From NCBI GenBank assembly GCA_947630555.1, contig CANRIA010000001.1, forward strand, positions 1 to 64,000: a stretch of DNA of 64,000 nt. The letters are read 5' to 3'. This document shows positions 8,430 through 17,637 of this stretch, piece by piece (the first letter of the stretch is position 1; the number at the start of each line of letters is the position of its first letter). The DNA is from an uncultured Clostridia bacterium (GTDB taxonomy: Bacteria > Bacillota > Clostridia > Oscillospirales > Ruminococcaceae). The notes under the pieces are model-generated. The model saw nothing but the letters and a program-made list of their open reading frames with translations, was not told the origin of the DNA and did no database searches. The position numbers and the translations under genes are program-made.

Positions 8430-9707
8430 TCATCTTTCAAAAATAATGTTGCCGTCTGTAATGGTGTATTTTGCTCTGCCCTTGAAATGCTCGCCTTTAA
8501 ATACCGAATTTTTGGATTTTGAGTGCAGCTTTTCCTTCTCTACCGTCCACTCTTCGTCGGGGTCGAACACGGTTATATCGGCAGTGCAGCCGCTTTTAAA
8601 GCATATCCTTTCAAGACCTAAAACTTCACGCGGCTTTACAGACATTCTCATAACTATATCTTCAAGCGGCATTTTGCCGGTATGGTAAAGAAAAGTAAGC
8701 GCTGCGGCAAGCGATGTTTCCAGCCCAACAACGCCGTTTGGCGCGGTAAGAAAATCAGCCTTATCCTCTTTTGAATGCGGCGCGTGGTCTGTCACAATGC
8801 AGTCTATAGTGCCGTCTGCAACTGCCTGCTCAACTGCCGCTCTGTCATCTTCCTCACGCAGCGGTGGGCTCATTCTGTAGTCTGCATCACGCGCAAGCAG
8901 CTTTTCTTCGGTATATGCAAAATAGTGGGGGCAGGTCTCGCAGGTCACGTTCACGCCGTCTTTTTTCGCGGCGCGGATTATATTTACCGAGCCCCTTGTT
9001 GAAACGTGCGCTATGTGTATATGCGCTTTGCAGGAAGCCGCCAAGGCGATCTCACGGGCTGTAATATAATCTTCCGAGGCTCTGTCCATACCCTTTACGC
9101 CGAGCATTTGTGACACTTTGCCCTTGTTTATTATACCGCCGTTTATGATACTGAGATCCTCGCAATGCGAGATAACGCACAGACCATTATCCACCGACTT
9201 TTCAAGAGCCTGCCGCATAAGTTCTGCGTTCTCAACAGGTCTGCCGTCGTCAGAAATGGCAATAACGCCGCACTTTTTCAGCTCGTCATAGTCGCAAAGC
9301 TCTTTGCCCGAAAGACCTTTGGTAATTGCCGCAACGGGGTAGACCTTAACGCCGATGCCCTTTGCCTTGTTCAAAATATACTCGACCGTTTCGCAGCTGT
9401 CGATCGTCGGCTTTGTGTTTGGCATACAGCAAACTGCGGTAACGCCGCCTGCTTTTGCGGCATTTGTGCCGGTTATGATGTCTTCTTTATAGGTAAGCCC
9501 GGGGTCGCGCAGGTGCACATGCATATCAACAAGCCCTGCACAGGCAACAAGTCTGCCATTGCCGTCTATCACTTTGTCTGCCGCGGTATCGCTTTCCCCT
9601 GCCTGCAAAACGCTCTGTATCCTGCCATCTTGTATCAGTATATCATAAACGCCGCCAAGGTGCAAAATCGGGTCTGCAATGCGCATATTCTTTAAAAGAA
9701 TTTTCAT
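8430..9707 (-). CDS. pyrC: Dihydroorotase
   Basis: A 425-residue amidohydrolase. The metal-binding HVHLRDPG (about 63-70), the NTKP substrate loop, the HCED and HIAHVST His ligands, and the C-terminal catalytic Asp in VTDHAPH are all visible. It forms dihydroorotate from carbamoyl aspartate. First of the four pyrimidine genes here; pyrB and carAB are not in the window, so the pathway is split elsewhere. Confidence 0.95.
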   Translation of the reverse strand: MKILLKNMRIADPILHLGGVYDILIQDGRIQSVLQAGESDTAADKVIDGNGRLVACAGLVDMHVHLRDPGLTYKEDIITGTNAAKAGGVTAVCCMPNTKPTIDSCETVEYILNKAKGIGVKVYPVAAITKGLSGKELCDYDELKKCGVIAISDDGRPVENAELMRQALEKSVDNGLCVISHCEDLSIINGGIINKGKVSQMLGVKGMDRASEDYITAREIALAASCKAHIHIAHVSTRGSVNIIRAAKKDGVNVTCETCPHYFAYTEEKLLARDADYRMSPPLREEDDRAAVEQAVADGTIDCIVTDHAPHSKEDKADFLTAPNGVVGLETSLAAALTFLYHTGKMPLEDIVMRMSVKPREVLGLERICFKSGCTADITVFDPDEEWTVEKEKLHSKSKNSVFKGEHFKGRAKYTITDGNIIFER

Positions 9708-9720
9708 GATCTTAATGTTC

Positions 9721-10299
9721 TTACTTAGATGTTACGACGGCTTCTGCTTCTTCAGAACCCTCGCGGACTATTCTGAATATTTCGCCCGTGGTCTGAAATT
9801 CCAGCGTATCGCTCATAACGGTGTTGTCATTGTCACGATAGATTATATTGCCGTCGCGATCCTCCCGGGTATAAACAAACTTGAAATCAATATCGCTTCT
9901 CAGCTCGCTCATATCCCATTCTTCGGGAAAATTCTGCGCAAACGGCAGCATCAGCAGTTTTATCTTGCCGCTGGAAGGTGTTATTTGGTCGCCTTCTTCA
10001 ACATCTATCTTATAAAAACCGCTTGCTATCTTCTTGCCGTCGTCATACTTTATTGAGAAACGTCCGTTATCTTTGAATGTGAAGGTTATTCCCTGCGGTG
10101 CCTGATAGCCGTAGCCGCTTTCGGTCACAACTATCTTCCAGTCGCTTTCGATAAGCTTTTCGCCCTCGTGAGTATTAGAAGCCAGCGTAAAGAAGAATGT
10201 CATAAAATAGATTATGCAGAACGCCAAAAACAGAAACAGCAGCAAAAGCAGCGTTCCCACAATTCTTTGCTTAGGTGTTTTTTTAACTTTAAATCCCAT
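9721..10299 (-). CDS. Membrane-anchored protein of unknown function
   Basis: A 192-residue protein with a basic N-terminus, one strong membrane segment (about 12-37) and an extracytoplasmic, charged, probably beta-rich domain. It contains strands alternating with Gly turns (TFTFKDNGRFSIKYDDGKK), somewhat like small lipocalin-like domains. I do not recognise the family. The ATG at 10299 is preferred to the upstream TTG, which abuts the AAAGG ribosome binding site. It sits between glcK and pyrC at short spacing and is likely in the same transcript. Confidence 0.65.
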   Translation of the reverse strand: MGFKVKKTPKQRIVGTLLLLLFLFLAFCIIYFMTFFFTLASNTHEGEKLIESDWKIVVTESGYGYQAPQGITFTFKDNGRFSIKYDDGKKIASGFYKIDVEEGDQITPSSGKIKLLMLPFAQNFPEEWDMSELRSDIDFKFVYTREDRDGNIIYRDNDNTVMSDTLEFQTTGEIFRIVREGSEEAEAVVTSK

Positions 10300-10326
10300 G
10301 ATGTATACCAACCTTTCGATTATTGA

Positions 10327-11286
10327 TCACTTTTCTTTATTTCTGCCCAAAAACGCCGCGCCTATTATGCCTGCATCGTTGCCAAGCTTTGCAATAACTA
10401 TATCGGTGTTCTTTTCGGAATTTTTGGTGTATATCTCTTTCGCGACAAGTTCTTTCAGAGGCAGCAAAAGCGGATCACCCTCATTGCAAACGCCGCCGCC
10501 TATACACAGTATATCGGGCTGAAAGATGTTTATAGTATTCGTTATGCCGCACGCAAGGTACTTTATGTATTTGTCAACGACCTCTTTGCCTGCCTTGTCG
10601 CCTGCGCGCATGGCGTTGAATGCCGTTCTTGCTGAAACCTTGCCGTCTTCCTCGTTCATCTTCCACATTATCGAGTCTTTATGCTCAAGCATGGCTTCTC
10701 TTGTCATTCTTACCAAGCCCGTTGCAGAAGAGAACACCTCAAAGCAGCCTTTTCTGCCGCAGGTGCACTCGGGCCCGTTGGGGTCTATGACGGTGTGACC
10801 TATCTCTGCCCCTGCAAAGTTAAAGCCCGAATATATTTTGCCGTTTATGATTATACCGCCGCCAACGCCCGTGCCCAGTGTTATGCACACGGCATCGTTT
10901 GCGCCCTTTGCCGCGCCTGCAACAAACTCACCGTAAGCCGCAGCATTTGCATCGTTTTCAACAAAACACGGCTTATCGATATGTGTCTGCATAAGCTTTA
11001 CAACGGGGAAATTCAGAAAGCCCAGATTGTTTGAATACTCGATAATACCCGTCTCAGAATTTGCAGTGCCGGGCGTGCCTATGCCGACGGACTCAACGTC
11101 ATCAAGCGATACGCCTGCGTTTTTAACTGCCTCCAGCGCTGCCTTTGCCATATCGGCGCATATGTCCTCGGCAGGTCGCGGAAGATTAGTTTTGCAGTTT
11201 GCCTTAGCAACAATGTTAAAATCCTCGTCAACAACGCCTGCTTTAATGTTCGTGCCGCCAAGGTCAATACCTATGTAATACTTCAT
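10327..11286 (-). CDS. glcK: ROK-family glucokinase
   Basis: A 319-residue ROK kinase. The N-terminal phosphate loop GIDLGGTNIKAG, the sugar-binding ENDANAAAYGE, the GTGVGGGII ATP-binding turn and the zinc motif with ordered Cys residues (CTCGRKGCFE) are present. The ROK family includes glucokinases and hexose or manno-kinases. The neighbouring mannose-6-phosphate isomerase makes phosphorylation of glucose and/or mannose plausible. 23 bp downstream of manA in the same direction. Confidence 0.9.
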   Translation of the reverse strand: MKYYIGIDLGGTNIKAGVVDEDFNIVAKANCKTNLPRPAEDICADMAKAALEAVKNAGVSLDDVESVGIGTPGTANSETGIIEYSNNLGFLNFPVVKLMQTHIDKPCFVENDANAAAYGEFVAGAAKGANDAVCITLGTGVGGGIIINGKIYSGFNFAGAEIGHTVIDPNGPECTCGRKGCFEVFSSATGLVRMTREAMLEHKDSIMWKMNEEDGKVSARTAFNAMRAGDKAGKEVVDKYIKYLACGITNTINIFQPDILCIGGGVCNEGDPLLLPLKELVAKEIYTKNSEKNTDIVIAKLGNDAGIIGAAFLGRNKEK

Positions 11287-11309
11287 ATTTCACATTCCTT
11301 TCGATTTAT

Positions 11310-12263
11310 CTATACTTTTGTAAGAATAGCTCTGCACTTGCCTTCAACGGCAAACCTGCCTGTGCCTGCCGTTATAAAGAAGCTGTCGCCTTTTTTAAAG
11401 CCCATTGTCTTATCGGCGATGATATTTCCCTCGCCCTCAAGAACAAGAATATTTACAAAGCTTTTTTCGTCAGCCTCTAAAGCCGCCTTGCTGTCTATAT
11501 CAAGCGCATAAGCAGTAAAATACTCACACTTTGAAAGCAGCTTTTGCTTATAGCCGCTCATCTGTTCTGTGGGCGTTTCGGGGTATGGCTGCGCAGGTCG
11601 CAGTGCGGTAACATCTTTTGCTTTTCCAATATGCAGCTGCCGCGGCTTGCCGTCACTTCCTACTCTGCCATAGTCGTAAATACGGTATGTAGTGTTTGAA
11701 TTTTGTTGTATCTCTGCAATAAGTATGCCCTTGCCTATTGCGTGCAGCGTGCCTGCTCTTATAAAGAAAACATCACCTTTTTTGACCGGCACTGCGTTTG
11801 TAACTTCCAGCAGAGTGTTGTCTTCAATTCGCCTTGCAAACTCATCTTTGCTTATCTCTTTCTTAAAGCCGTAAAGAAGCGCTGCGCCCTCGTCGCAGTC
11901 TACTATATACCACATTTCGGTCTTGCCGTATTCGCCCTCGACCCTCTGCGCATAGTCGTTGTCGGGGTGAACCTGCACGGAAAGGTTATCTTTAGCATCT
12001 ATAAGCTTAATAAGAATAGGAAAGTCCTCAAACTTCTCGCAATCGCTGCCCAAAATGCTCTTGCCCTGCTTTTCAATAAGCTGCGAAAGCGTAAGTCCGT
12101 CTGCCTCGCCGCCGTCTATCGTGCTTTCGCCGTCCTTATGGCAGGAAAGCTCCCAGCTTTCGGCTATTTTCTCTAAATCGCACTGCTTGCCGAAGTCATC
12201 TCTGAGGCGCGTGCCGCCCCATATATAGTCCTTAAAGGCAGGCTTTAATTTATAGACCGCCAT
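11310..12263 (-). CDS. manA: Mannose-6-phosphate isomerase, class I
   Basis: A 317-residue cupin-type zinc isomerase interconverting mannose 6-phosphate and fructose 6-phosphate. The KDYIWGGTRLRDDFGK start, the zinc site VQVHPDNDYA with a downstream GKTEMWYI, and the FIRAGTLHAIGKG motif are typical of the short class I enzymes of Firmicutes. First gene behind the promoter at 12311-12340; with glcK and the upstream GH26/GH2 genes it suggests metabolism of mannose-containing oligosaccharides (inference). Confidence 0.93.
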   Translation of the reverse strand: MAVYKLKPAFKDYIWGGTRLRDDFGKQCDLEKIAESWELSCHKDGESTIDGGEADGLTLSQLIEKQGKSILGSDCEKFEDFPILIKLIDAKDNLSVQVHPDNDYAQRVEGEYGKTEMWYIVDCDEGAALLYGFKKEISKDEFARRIEDNTLLEVTNAVPVKKGDVFFIRAGTLHAIGKGILIAEIQQNSNTTYRIYDYGRVGSDGKPRQLHIGKAKDVTALRPAQPYPETPTEQMSGYKQKLLSKCEYFTAYALDIDSKAALEADEKSFVNILVLEGEGNIIADKTMGFKKGDSFFITAGTGRFAVEGKCRAILTKV

Positions 12264-12310
12264 TTTATCTACCTCCGAAAAATAGTCATTATATTATAAT
12301 AACACATTTT

Positions 12311-12340
12311 ATTATAACACACTTTGAGCCCCTGTGTCAA
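12311..12340 (-). promoter_or_regulatory. manA operon promoter
   Basis: On the minus strand: -35 TTGACA (12335-12340), an 18-bp spacer, -10 TATAAT (12311-12316), about 48 bases upstream of manA. It lies in the 91-bp gap after the GH26 gene. It probably drives manA, glcK and, with no terminator seen in between, the pyr genes. Confidence 0.75.
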
Positions 12341-12354
12341 CAAGCAAAAGCTTA

Positions 12355-13791
12355 CTACTCTGCCACAGGCGTATACAATATTCTTATCTTGGGCAGCTTT
12401 TCTATACGCGCATAGCAGTTGAACATTCCGTCCTCAGCGGACAGATCATTCTCGCCGCTGGCAGGGGGAGCGAATATTTTCATAGTAATATCTTTAGCGC
12501 CGTCAAGGCGGTTTTCAAAGAATGCAGGCATAAGGTCAACAAACTTTGTCTGCGGTGACTTATAAAACCACCTGCCGTTTATCTCTATCATAAGATTGCT
12601 GTCATCTTCAAAATACAGCTCGCAGAAGTGTGGGTCGCCCTCAAAGTGCAGCGGTATCGCTATACCATCGGCATCTTCACTGCTGCCCCAGCGCAGTGTG
12701 CACGGCAAAGAAATCTCGTCTCCTACCGTCATTGACGGCATGAAATACTCATCGTGGATTATCTCTTTATAAGTCTTCATAACAGGCTGTTCAATGCCAA
12801 CATCGGGGTCGTTCACGTCCTGAATTTCCAAGCCCAGCCTGCCCCTATCGCGGAACTGATAGAACGTAAAGCCGCTGAACCAGTCGGCGTTTTCCTCTTT
12901 AAGGCGCATGGCAAATTCTTTCACCATTTCGCACTGATCGTAAGGGCCTGTAACGTCGCCGTCGGCATTGAATTCGCTCATCACCATAGGCTTTTGCTTG
13001 CCGTCACATATTTTAGCAAAAAGCTGCGCCGAACGCTTTGTGGCATCGTAAACGTCTGCTACAACGCTTCTTGAATGGCTGTTGCCGCCTTTTTCTGCAA
13101 CATCAAAAGGCCAGCCCCAGTGCAGCGCCATATACTTGTCAACAGAGAAAATATCCGTCTCTCTTACAGCCTGTGCGAACTCTTTTTCCATTTCAATATG
13201 CTCATCGTTTTTATTTTTTGCGCCGTCAATGCAGAGTATCATTTTAACATTCGGCGCATACTCGTGCATAATTTTTGTTACCTTGCAGTAAAAGTCCGCT
13301 ACCTCCTGATAGCTTGCCCTTTTGTTGAAAGAAAACCAGTTGCCAGTCGCCTCGTGGTTCACCCTTAAAAACAATCTGCCAAAGGTGCGCAGGTCTTTCG
13401 CGATGGCTATAATATGCTCATCGTCAAGTTTGGGATCCATTGTAAGGGTAAGGGTAACGTCCTGACCATGGCGCCGTACCTCTCTCATATAGCAAAACGG
13501 CTCGTCATTAAGGTCGCCGCCTATGCCGCCTTTATATGTGAAATAGTCGTCATAAGGGTAATCCCACTGGAATGATATATCTGCATCTTTCATAGCCTGA
13601 GAAATTCTTGCAGGCCACTGCTCGTCATAGGGGTAATAGCAGTACATAAGGCTTATTGAGCGGTGCGGTCTGCCCATTTTGTTCAGTATATAGTCCTGAC
13701 CTACATACTCCCCTCTTTCAGAGCCGTCGCCGAGGTCTACAGCGCATTTAGCCGCGCCCATTTTTACCGAGTAAGTCTTGATATTGTCCAT
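12355..13791 (-). CDS. GH26-like glycoside hydrolase, intracellular
   Basis: A 478-residue protein with a (beta/alpha)8-type core in residues about 40-345 and a C-terminal beta-rich domain. The likely general acid is Glu147 in RVNHEATGNWF and the likely nucleophile Glu273 in PMVMSEFNADGD. This spacing and the His-Glu pair match clan A GH26 enzymes (mannanases and relatives). No signal peptide, so it would act on imported oligosaccharides. It follows the GH2 gene by 15 bp. Substrate is inferred from the family and from manA; it could be a divergent clan A hydrolase with another target. Confidence 0.65.
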   Translation of the reverse strand: MDNIKTYSVKMGAAKCAVDLGDGSERGEYVGQDYILNKMGRPHRSISLMYCYYPYDEQWPARISQAMKDADISFQWDYPYDDYFTYKGGIGGDLNDEPFCYMREVRRHGQDVTLTLTMDPKLDDEHIIAIAKDLRTFGRLFLRVNHEATGNWFSFNKRASYQEVADFYCKVTKIMHEYAPNVKMILCIDGAKNKNDEHIEMEKEFAQAVRETDIFSVDKYMALHWGWPFDVAEKGGNSHSRSVVADVYDATKRSAQLFAKICDGKQKPMVMSEFNADGDVTGPYDQCEMVKEFAMRLKEENADWFSGFTFYQFRDRGRLGLEIQDVNDPDVGIEQPVMKTYKEIIHDEYFMPSMTVGDEISLPCTLRWGSSEDADGIAIPLHFEGDPHFCELYFEDDSNLMIEINGRWFYKSPQTKFVDLMPAFFENRLDGAKDITMKIFAPPASGENDLSAEDGMFNCYARIEKLPKIRILYTPVAE

Positions 13792-13806
13792 TTAATTTAC
13801 CTCCTG

Positions 13807-16551
13807 TTATCTTATAACAACGCCGCCGCATATGCCTGCGCCCGACTTATTTTGACAGCCCACAGTCACGGTTATCTCCTGCCTGCCGCAAAGTTCTTTT
13901 GTAATGGGTATCTCTGCTTTTGCAGCCCACACATCTTTTGATGTTTTCACAAGCCTGCCGCCTATATACACCTCGCAGTCGCCCCACAGACCGTAGAATA
14001 TCAGCGTGGGGGCTTTGCCGTTTAGTGTTTCGGGTATTTCGGCAGTGGTGCGATACAAAGCCCATTTACCCTCATTTTTGAAGAATTTCTGCGGCGCTTC
14101 GGTAACGCCCACGGGCTCAAAACTGTTCATGTCGGTGTCCGTTATCACCATGTGCGGATCGGGCTTTGTGTCGCTAAGCTGCGCCGACATTCTCCAGCCG
14201 CTGACGTATATTTCAGATACGCTTTCTATCTGCGGTTTTTCGTCTGCCGCGGTGCAGTCTATCTCGCACTCGCCGCTGATGCCGTTTTTGCCTATGCAAG
14301 TAACCTTTACTTTACCCACCGTATCGCAGCTCACGATAGATTGACATCTGCCGTTGAACACACTTCTCTTGCCGCTGTCAAACGCTTCGTGGCAGTTGGG
14401 GTCGCCGTTTGAAGTACCCAGTATCTTTCCGCCCGTGCAGGAAATTTCCGTCTCAAAGCAGGCGGTCGGCACTTCAATGCCGTTTTCATCAAGCACTATA
14501 AAATCAACGGGTATAGCCTCGCCGCGCGGAACGGTAGTTTTATACGGCACTGCCTTTATAGTCTTCGGCGCGCCTGCGGTAATTAGAGTATCGCTTACTA
14601 TCTCTCTGCCGTCCTTATCGCAGCCGACCATTTTAAGCGTGCCTTTTTCAAAAGGTATCTCCCAAAAAGCCTGCTCGGTTTTGTTTACAGCTTTTCTGCC
14701 ATGAGATACACCGTTTACAAAAACTTCGGCATAATCGCAGTTGGTGCAGGACATAACGCGCACCGTTTCGCCCTCTTTAACGTCAAAACTCCAGTGGGGC
14801 AGAGCCTTGCACACCTTTTCTTCTTTGAATATAGCCCTGCTGAGCCAGTAGCCAGACTTTGGGTTGCCGCATATATCCATCATGCCAAAATAGCTTGACA
14901 CCGCAGGCCACGGGCACGGGGTAGGCTCGCCAAGGTAGTCAAAGCCCGTCCACATAAAGCCGCCCATAAGGTACTCTCTCTTTAATATCTCTTTCCATGT
15001 ATCTCTTACCGTGTTGCCCCAATCGGAAGAATTTTCGTCATAGTCGGCAATAAGATTTTTGTCAAGGTCTGTTTCCGTGCAGCCCCTTACGGTAAAATAA
15101 GAAGTAGTTTCGCTGCACACAACGGGCTTATCGGGGTACTTGTTTCTGAAATCGTCAAACGCCCAGCTTTGATAATTTATACCCACAATATCAAGCGATG
15201 CCCCTGCGCCGCTGTCTTCAAGAATGCCGCCGTTCATGGCAGCCGTTACAAAGCGCGTATCATCAAGCTTGCGAACCTCTTCGCGCATACGCTTTGCCAT
15301 TCGCTGACCCTCATAAGTATATTGCAGCGGCTCTTCATTAAAGATAGAATACATAACAACGCTGGGGTGGTTTCTGTCGCGCAGAACCATTTTTCTAAGC
15401 TGCTCAAGCTGGTCTTCACCCGTTTCAAAGTTGCGGTTCTCGTCCATTACAAGCAAGCCCTGCCTGTCGCACTCGTCAAGCAGTTCTTTTGAAGGCATAC
15501 CGTGCGCGCACCTGTAGGCATTGCTGCCCATTTCTTTAAGCTTTTTTATACGGTATTCATGCAGGCTGTCTGGCACAGCAACGCCCACGCCGCCGTGGTC
15601 TTGATGATTGCAGGTACCAAAAAGTTCAACGTGTCTGCCATTCAAGAAAAAGCCTTTGTCTGCATCTATAGCAATAGTTCTGAAGCCGAAATTCACTTCT
15701 TCACTGTCAGCTTCTTCGCCGTTTTTAAGTATCTTAACGGTGCATTTATACATATCGGGCGTGTCTATATCCCACACGAAGGGGTCGGCGCAAGTGCCGC
15801 TCAATACAATGCTATTGCGCGAATACGCTTTTAATGACAAGTTTTTTTCTGCCGCCATCACGGGCGAGCCGTTTTTGTCCGTCACCACCGCTTCTACGGT
15901 AACTTCTTCATCTGTATAGCCGGTGTTCTCGGCATCTGTATGAATGTTCACGTTCCAGTCGGTATCGCTCGTTTTTTCGGTCTTTACAAACACCCCATAC
16001 TGCGCTGTATGGCACTTGTCTTTAACGGTAAGATCAACATGGCGGTATATTCCTGCGCCCTCATACCACCAGCCTTCCCAGCTGTTTGCATCTACAAAAA
16101 CAGCCAGAATATTCGGCTCTTTTCCAAAGTGCGCCCTGTCGGTTATATCTATAGTAAAGGGGGCATATGCGGTATAATTTCTGCCAAGAACAGAGCCGTT
16201 GAAATACACCGTGGCATCTTTTGCAATGCCCTCAAATGTTATCAGCAGCTGTTTTTTGTCAAAACAATCATCAAGATAAAACACCCTTCTATACCACGCG
16301 CTTCCCTTAGGCTTAAAGCCCCACGAACCCACGCCGTGTTCATCAAAAGGCAGTTTTACCGACCAGTCGTGCGGCAGGTCTACCTTTTCCCAGTCGGTGG
16401 AATTAAATGCGCTTTCGGCAGCGCCGCGCGCCGAACCTGCTTTTGCCCTGTTATAAATATCGCAGTGGGCGCTGTCTATGCCCTCATCTTTGCCGCCCAG
16501 CCGAAACGACCAGCCCTTATCCAGCGAATAAACTTTTCTAGCACTTGCCAT
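13807..16551 (-). CDS. Glycoside hydrolase family 2 protein (beta-galactosidase-like)
   Basis: A 914-residue GH2 enzyme. The N-terminal sugar-binding jelly roll contains WYRRVF and YNGS-like elements. An immunoglobulin-like domain precedes the TIM barrel (about 295-600), which has acid/base Glu406 in IFNEEP and nucleophile Glu481 in VVCSETTS. The C-terminal part includes DUF4982-like and further beta domains ending in a sugar-binding-like fold. No signal peptide is present, indicating cytoplasmic action. The domain set fits beta-galactosidase-type exoglycosidases; the true sugar could be galactose, mannose or glucuronate. Forms a two-gene unit with the GH26-like gene. Confidence 0.85.
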   Translation of the reverse strand: MASARKVYSLDKGWSFRLGGKDEGIDSAHCDIYNRAKAGSARGAAESAFNSTDWEKVDLPHDWSVKLPFDEHGVGSWGFKPKGSAWYRRVFYLDDCFDKKQLLITFEGIAKDATVYFNGSVLGRNYTAYAPFTIDITDRAHFGKEPNILAVFVDANSWEGWWYEGAGIYRHVDLTVKDKCHTAQYGVFVKTEKTSDTDWNVNIHTDAENTGYTDEEVTVEAVVTDKNGSPVMAAEKNLSLKAYSRNSIVLSGTCADPFVWDIDTPDMYKCTVKILKNGEEADSEEVNFGFRTIAIDADKGFFLNGRHVELFGTCNHQDHGGVGVAVPDSLHEYRIKKLKEMGSNAYRCAHGMPSKELLDECDRQGLLVMDENRNFETGEDQLEQLRKMVLRDRNHPSVVMYSIFNEEPLQYTYEGQRMAKRMREEVRKLDDTRFVTAAMNGGILEDSGAGASLDIVGINYQSWAFDDFRNKYPDKPVVCSETTSYFTVRGCTETDLDKNLIADYDENSSDWGNTVRDTWKEILKREYLMGGFMWTGFDYLGEPTPCPWPAVSSYFGMMDICGNPKSGYWLSRAIFKEEKVCKALPHWSFDVKEGETVRVMSCTNCDYAEVFVNGVSHGRKAVNKTEQAFWEIPFEKGTLKMVGCDKDGREIVSDTLITAGAPKTIKAVPYKTTVPRGEAIPVDFIVLDENGIEVPTACFETEISCTGGKILGTSNGDPNCHEAFDSGKRSVFNGRCQSIVSCDTVGKVKVTCIGKNGISGECEIDCTAADEKPQIESVSEIYVSGWRMSAQLSDTKPDPHMVITDTDMNSFEPVGVTEAPQKFFKNEGKWALYRTTAEIPETLNGKAPTLIFYGLWGDCEVYIGGRLVKTSKDVWAAKAEIPITKELCGRQEITVTVGCQNKSGAGICGGVVIR

Positions 16552-16576
16552 GTTTTGTTTCCTCCGTTATGAATTT

Positions 16577-16600
16577 GCCCACTTCACATTCAAAGTGGGC
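16577..16600. repeat. Intergenic hairpin between coiled-coil gene and GH2 gene
   Basis: Perfect 8-bp inverted repeat GCCCACTT/AAGTGGGC with an 8-nt loop, 23 bases upstream of the GH2 start region. Neither strand has a T-run, so it is not a typical terminator. It may be an operator or mRNA hairpin. Confidence 0.5.
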
Positions 16601-16608
16601 ATAAACTT

Positions 16609-17079
16609 CTATTCATCTTTGGGTTTATTTTTGCCTGCATTTCTTACCGCCTGCTTTTGCTCTCTTATCTCGTTAAGGCTCTTTACAAGCGATCTTTCTG
16701 CGGCATCTAAAGTATATGCAATGTTATCAGCCATTGCAGCCTTTATTTCTTTATCCATATTGCGCGCCTTTGCAAGAATGTCATTAGCCTGCTCTCTTGC
16801 CTGCTTGGTTATGGCATCGTTGGCAACAAGAATTTTAGCCCTGTTTTCGGCTGCGGCTATAATATCCTCGGCTTTCTTGTTGGCATCGGCAATTATCTTA
16901 GAGCGGTCTGCAAGCGTTTCCTTTGCCCTTTTTACTTCGGTAGGTATATTGTACCTCAGGTTGTCGATAAATTCGCGCATCTTGTCAACCTCTATCATAG
17001 CTTTCTTGCTTGAAAAAGGCACGGCAGGGGCGTTATCGAGCATATCTTCCATAAGGTCAAGTATCTCATCGATCTTCAT
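16609..17079 (-). CDS. DivIVA/ATP-synthase-b-like coiled-coil protein
   Basis: A 156-residue, highly charged, almost entirely helical protein. A long coiled coil spans about residues 50-145, rich in Ala, Lys and Glu (KKAEDIIAAAENRAK). It resembles the coiled-coil proteins annotated as ATPase or DivIVA-like that lie next to coaD and rsmD in Clostridia; the role is unknown. The ATG at 17079 has GGAG 9 nt upstream; an ATG 6 nt earlier is only 3 nt from it and less likely. Confidence 0.75.
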   Translation of the reverse strand: MKIDEILDLMEDMLDNAPAVPFSSKKAMIEVDKMREFIDNLRYNIPTEVKRAKETLADRSKIIADANKKAEDIIAAAENRAKILVANDAITKQAREQANDILAKARNMDKEIKAAMADNIAYTLDAAERSLVKSLNEIREQKQAVRNAGKNKPKDE

Positions 17080-17151
17080 ATTCATCTTCTCCTTAAAGTA
17101 TGATGTCCGTTATTTCTATCTATATAAAATGTCCGCAAGGAACATGAATGT

Positions 17152-17637
17152 TCAGATCTTTCTCAGGCGCGATTTTATCATGTCGTGTATCTGCGGCGGA
17201 ACAAACGTGCTTATGTCGCCGCCCAAACGCGCTATCTCTTTAACAAGGCTGGAACTCATATACATATTCTCCTGACTTGTGGTAAGGAACACCGTTTCGG
17301 CATCGGGGTAGAGCTTTTTGTTTGCCAGCGCCATTGAAAACTCATACTCAAAGTCGGTAACGGCGCGCAGACCCTTGACTATTGCCGTTGCCTGCCGCTC
17401 TTTTAGATAGTCCGCCAAAAGTCCGTCCCAGCAGTCGGCAACAACGTTATCCCAGCACCTTACCACCGCGTGGATCATATCAAGTCTTTCGTCAATGGTG
17501 AACGACGGCTTTTTCTGCGAATTGAACGAAACAAGCACTATCACCTTGTCAAAAAGCATAGATGCTCTTTCAATAATATCAAGGTGTCCATAGGTTATCG
17601 GGTCAAAGCTGCCAGGGCATACCGCTATTTTTCTCAT
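17152..17637 (-). CDS. coaD: Phosphopantetheine adenylyltransferase
   Basis: A 161-residue nucleotidyltransferase of coenzyme A synthesis, converting 4'-phosphopantetheine and ATP to dephospho-CoA. The N-terminal PGSFDPITYGHLDII holds the (H/T)xGH motif, and the ISSSLVKE-type motif (MSSSLVKEIA) lies in the C-terminal third; AIVKGLRAVTDFEYE is also characteristic. Its start overlaps the rsmD stop by 4 nt. Confidence 0.96.
   Translation of the reverse strand: MRKIAVCPGSFDPITYGHLDIIERASMLFDKVIVLVSFNSQKKPSFTIDERLDMIHAVVRCWDNVVADCWDGLLADYLKERQATAIVKGLRAVTDFEYEFSMALANKKLYPDAETVFLTTSQENMYMSSSLVKEIARLGGDISTFVPPQIHDMIKSRLRKI

Noticed and set aside
15940-16572. 210-codon plus-strand ORF opposite the GH2 gene.
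   Set aside because: It is antisense to a clear GH2 protein with catalytic motifs and has no plausible ribosome binding site or composition.
17138-17155. GAACATGAATGTTC palindrome upstream of the coiled-coil gene, resembling a LexA box.
   Set aside because: The half-sites are 6 bp apart instead of 4, it overlaps the coaD 3' end, and the gene is not a known SOS target.
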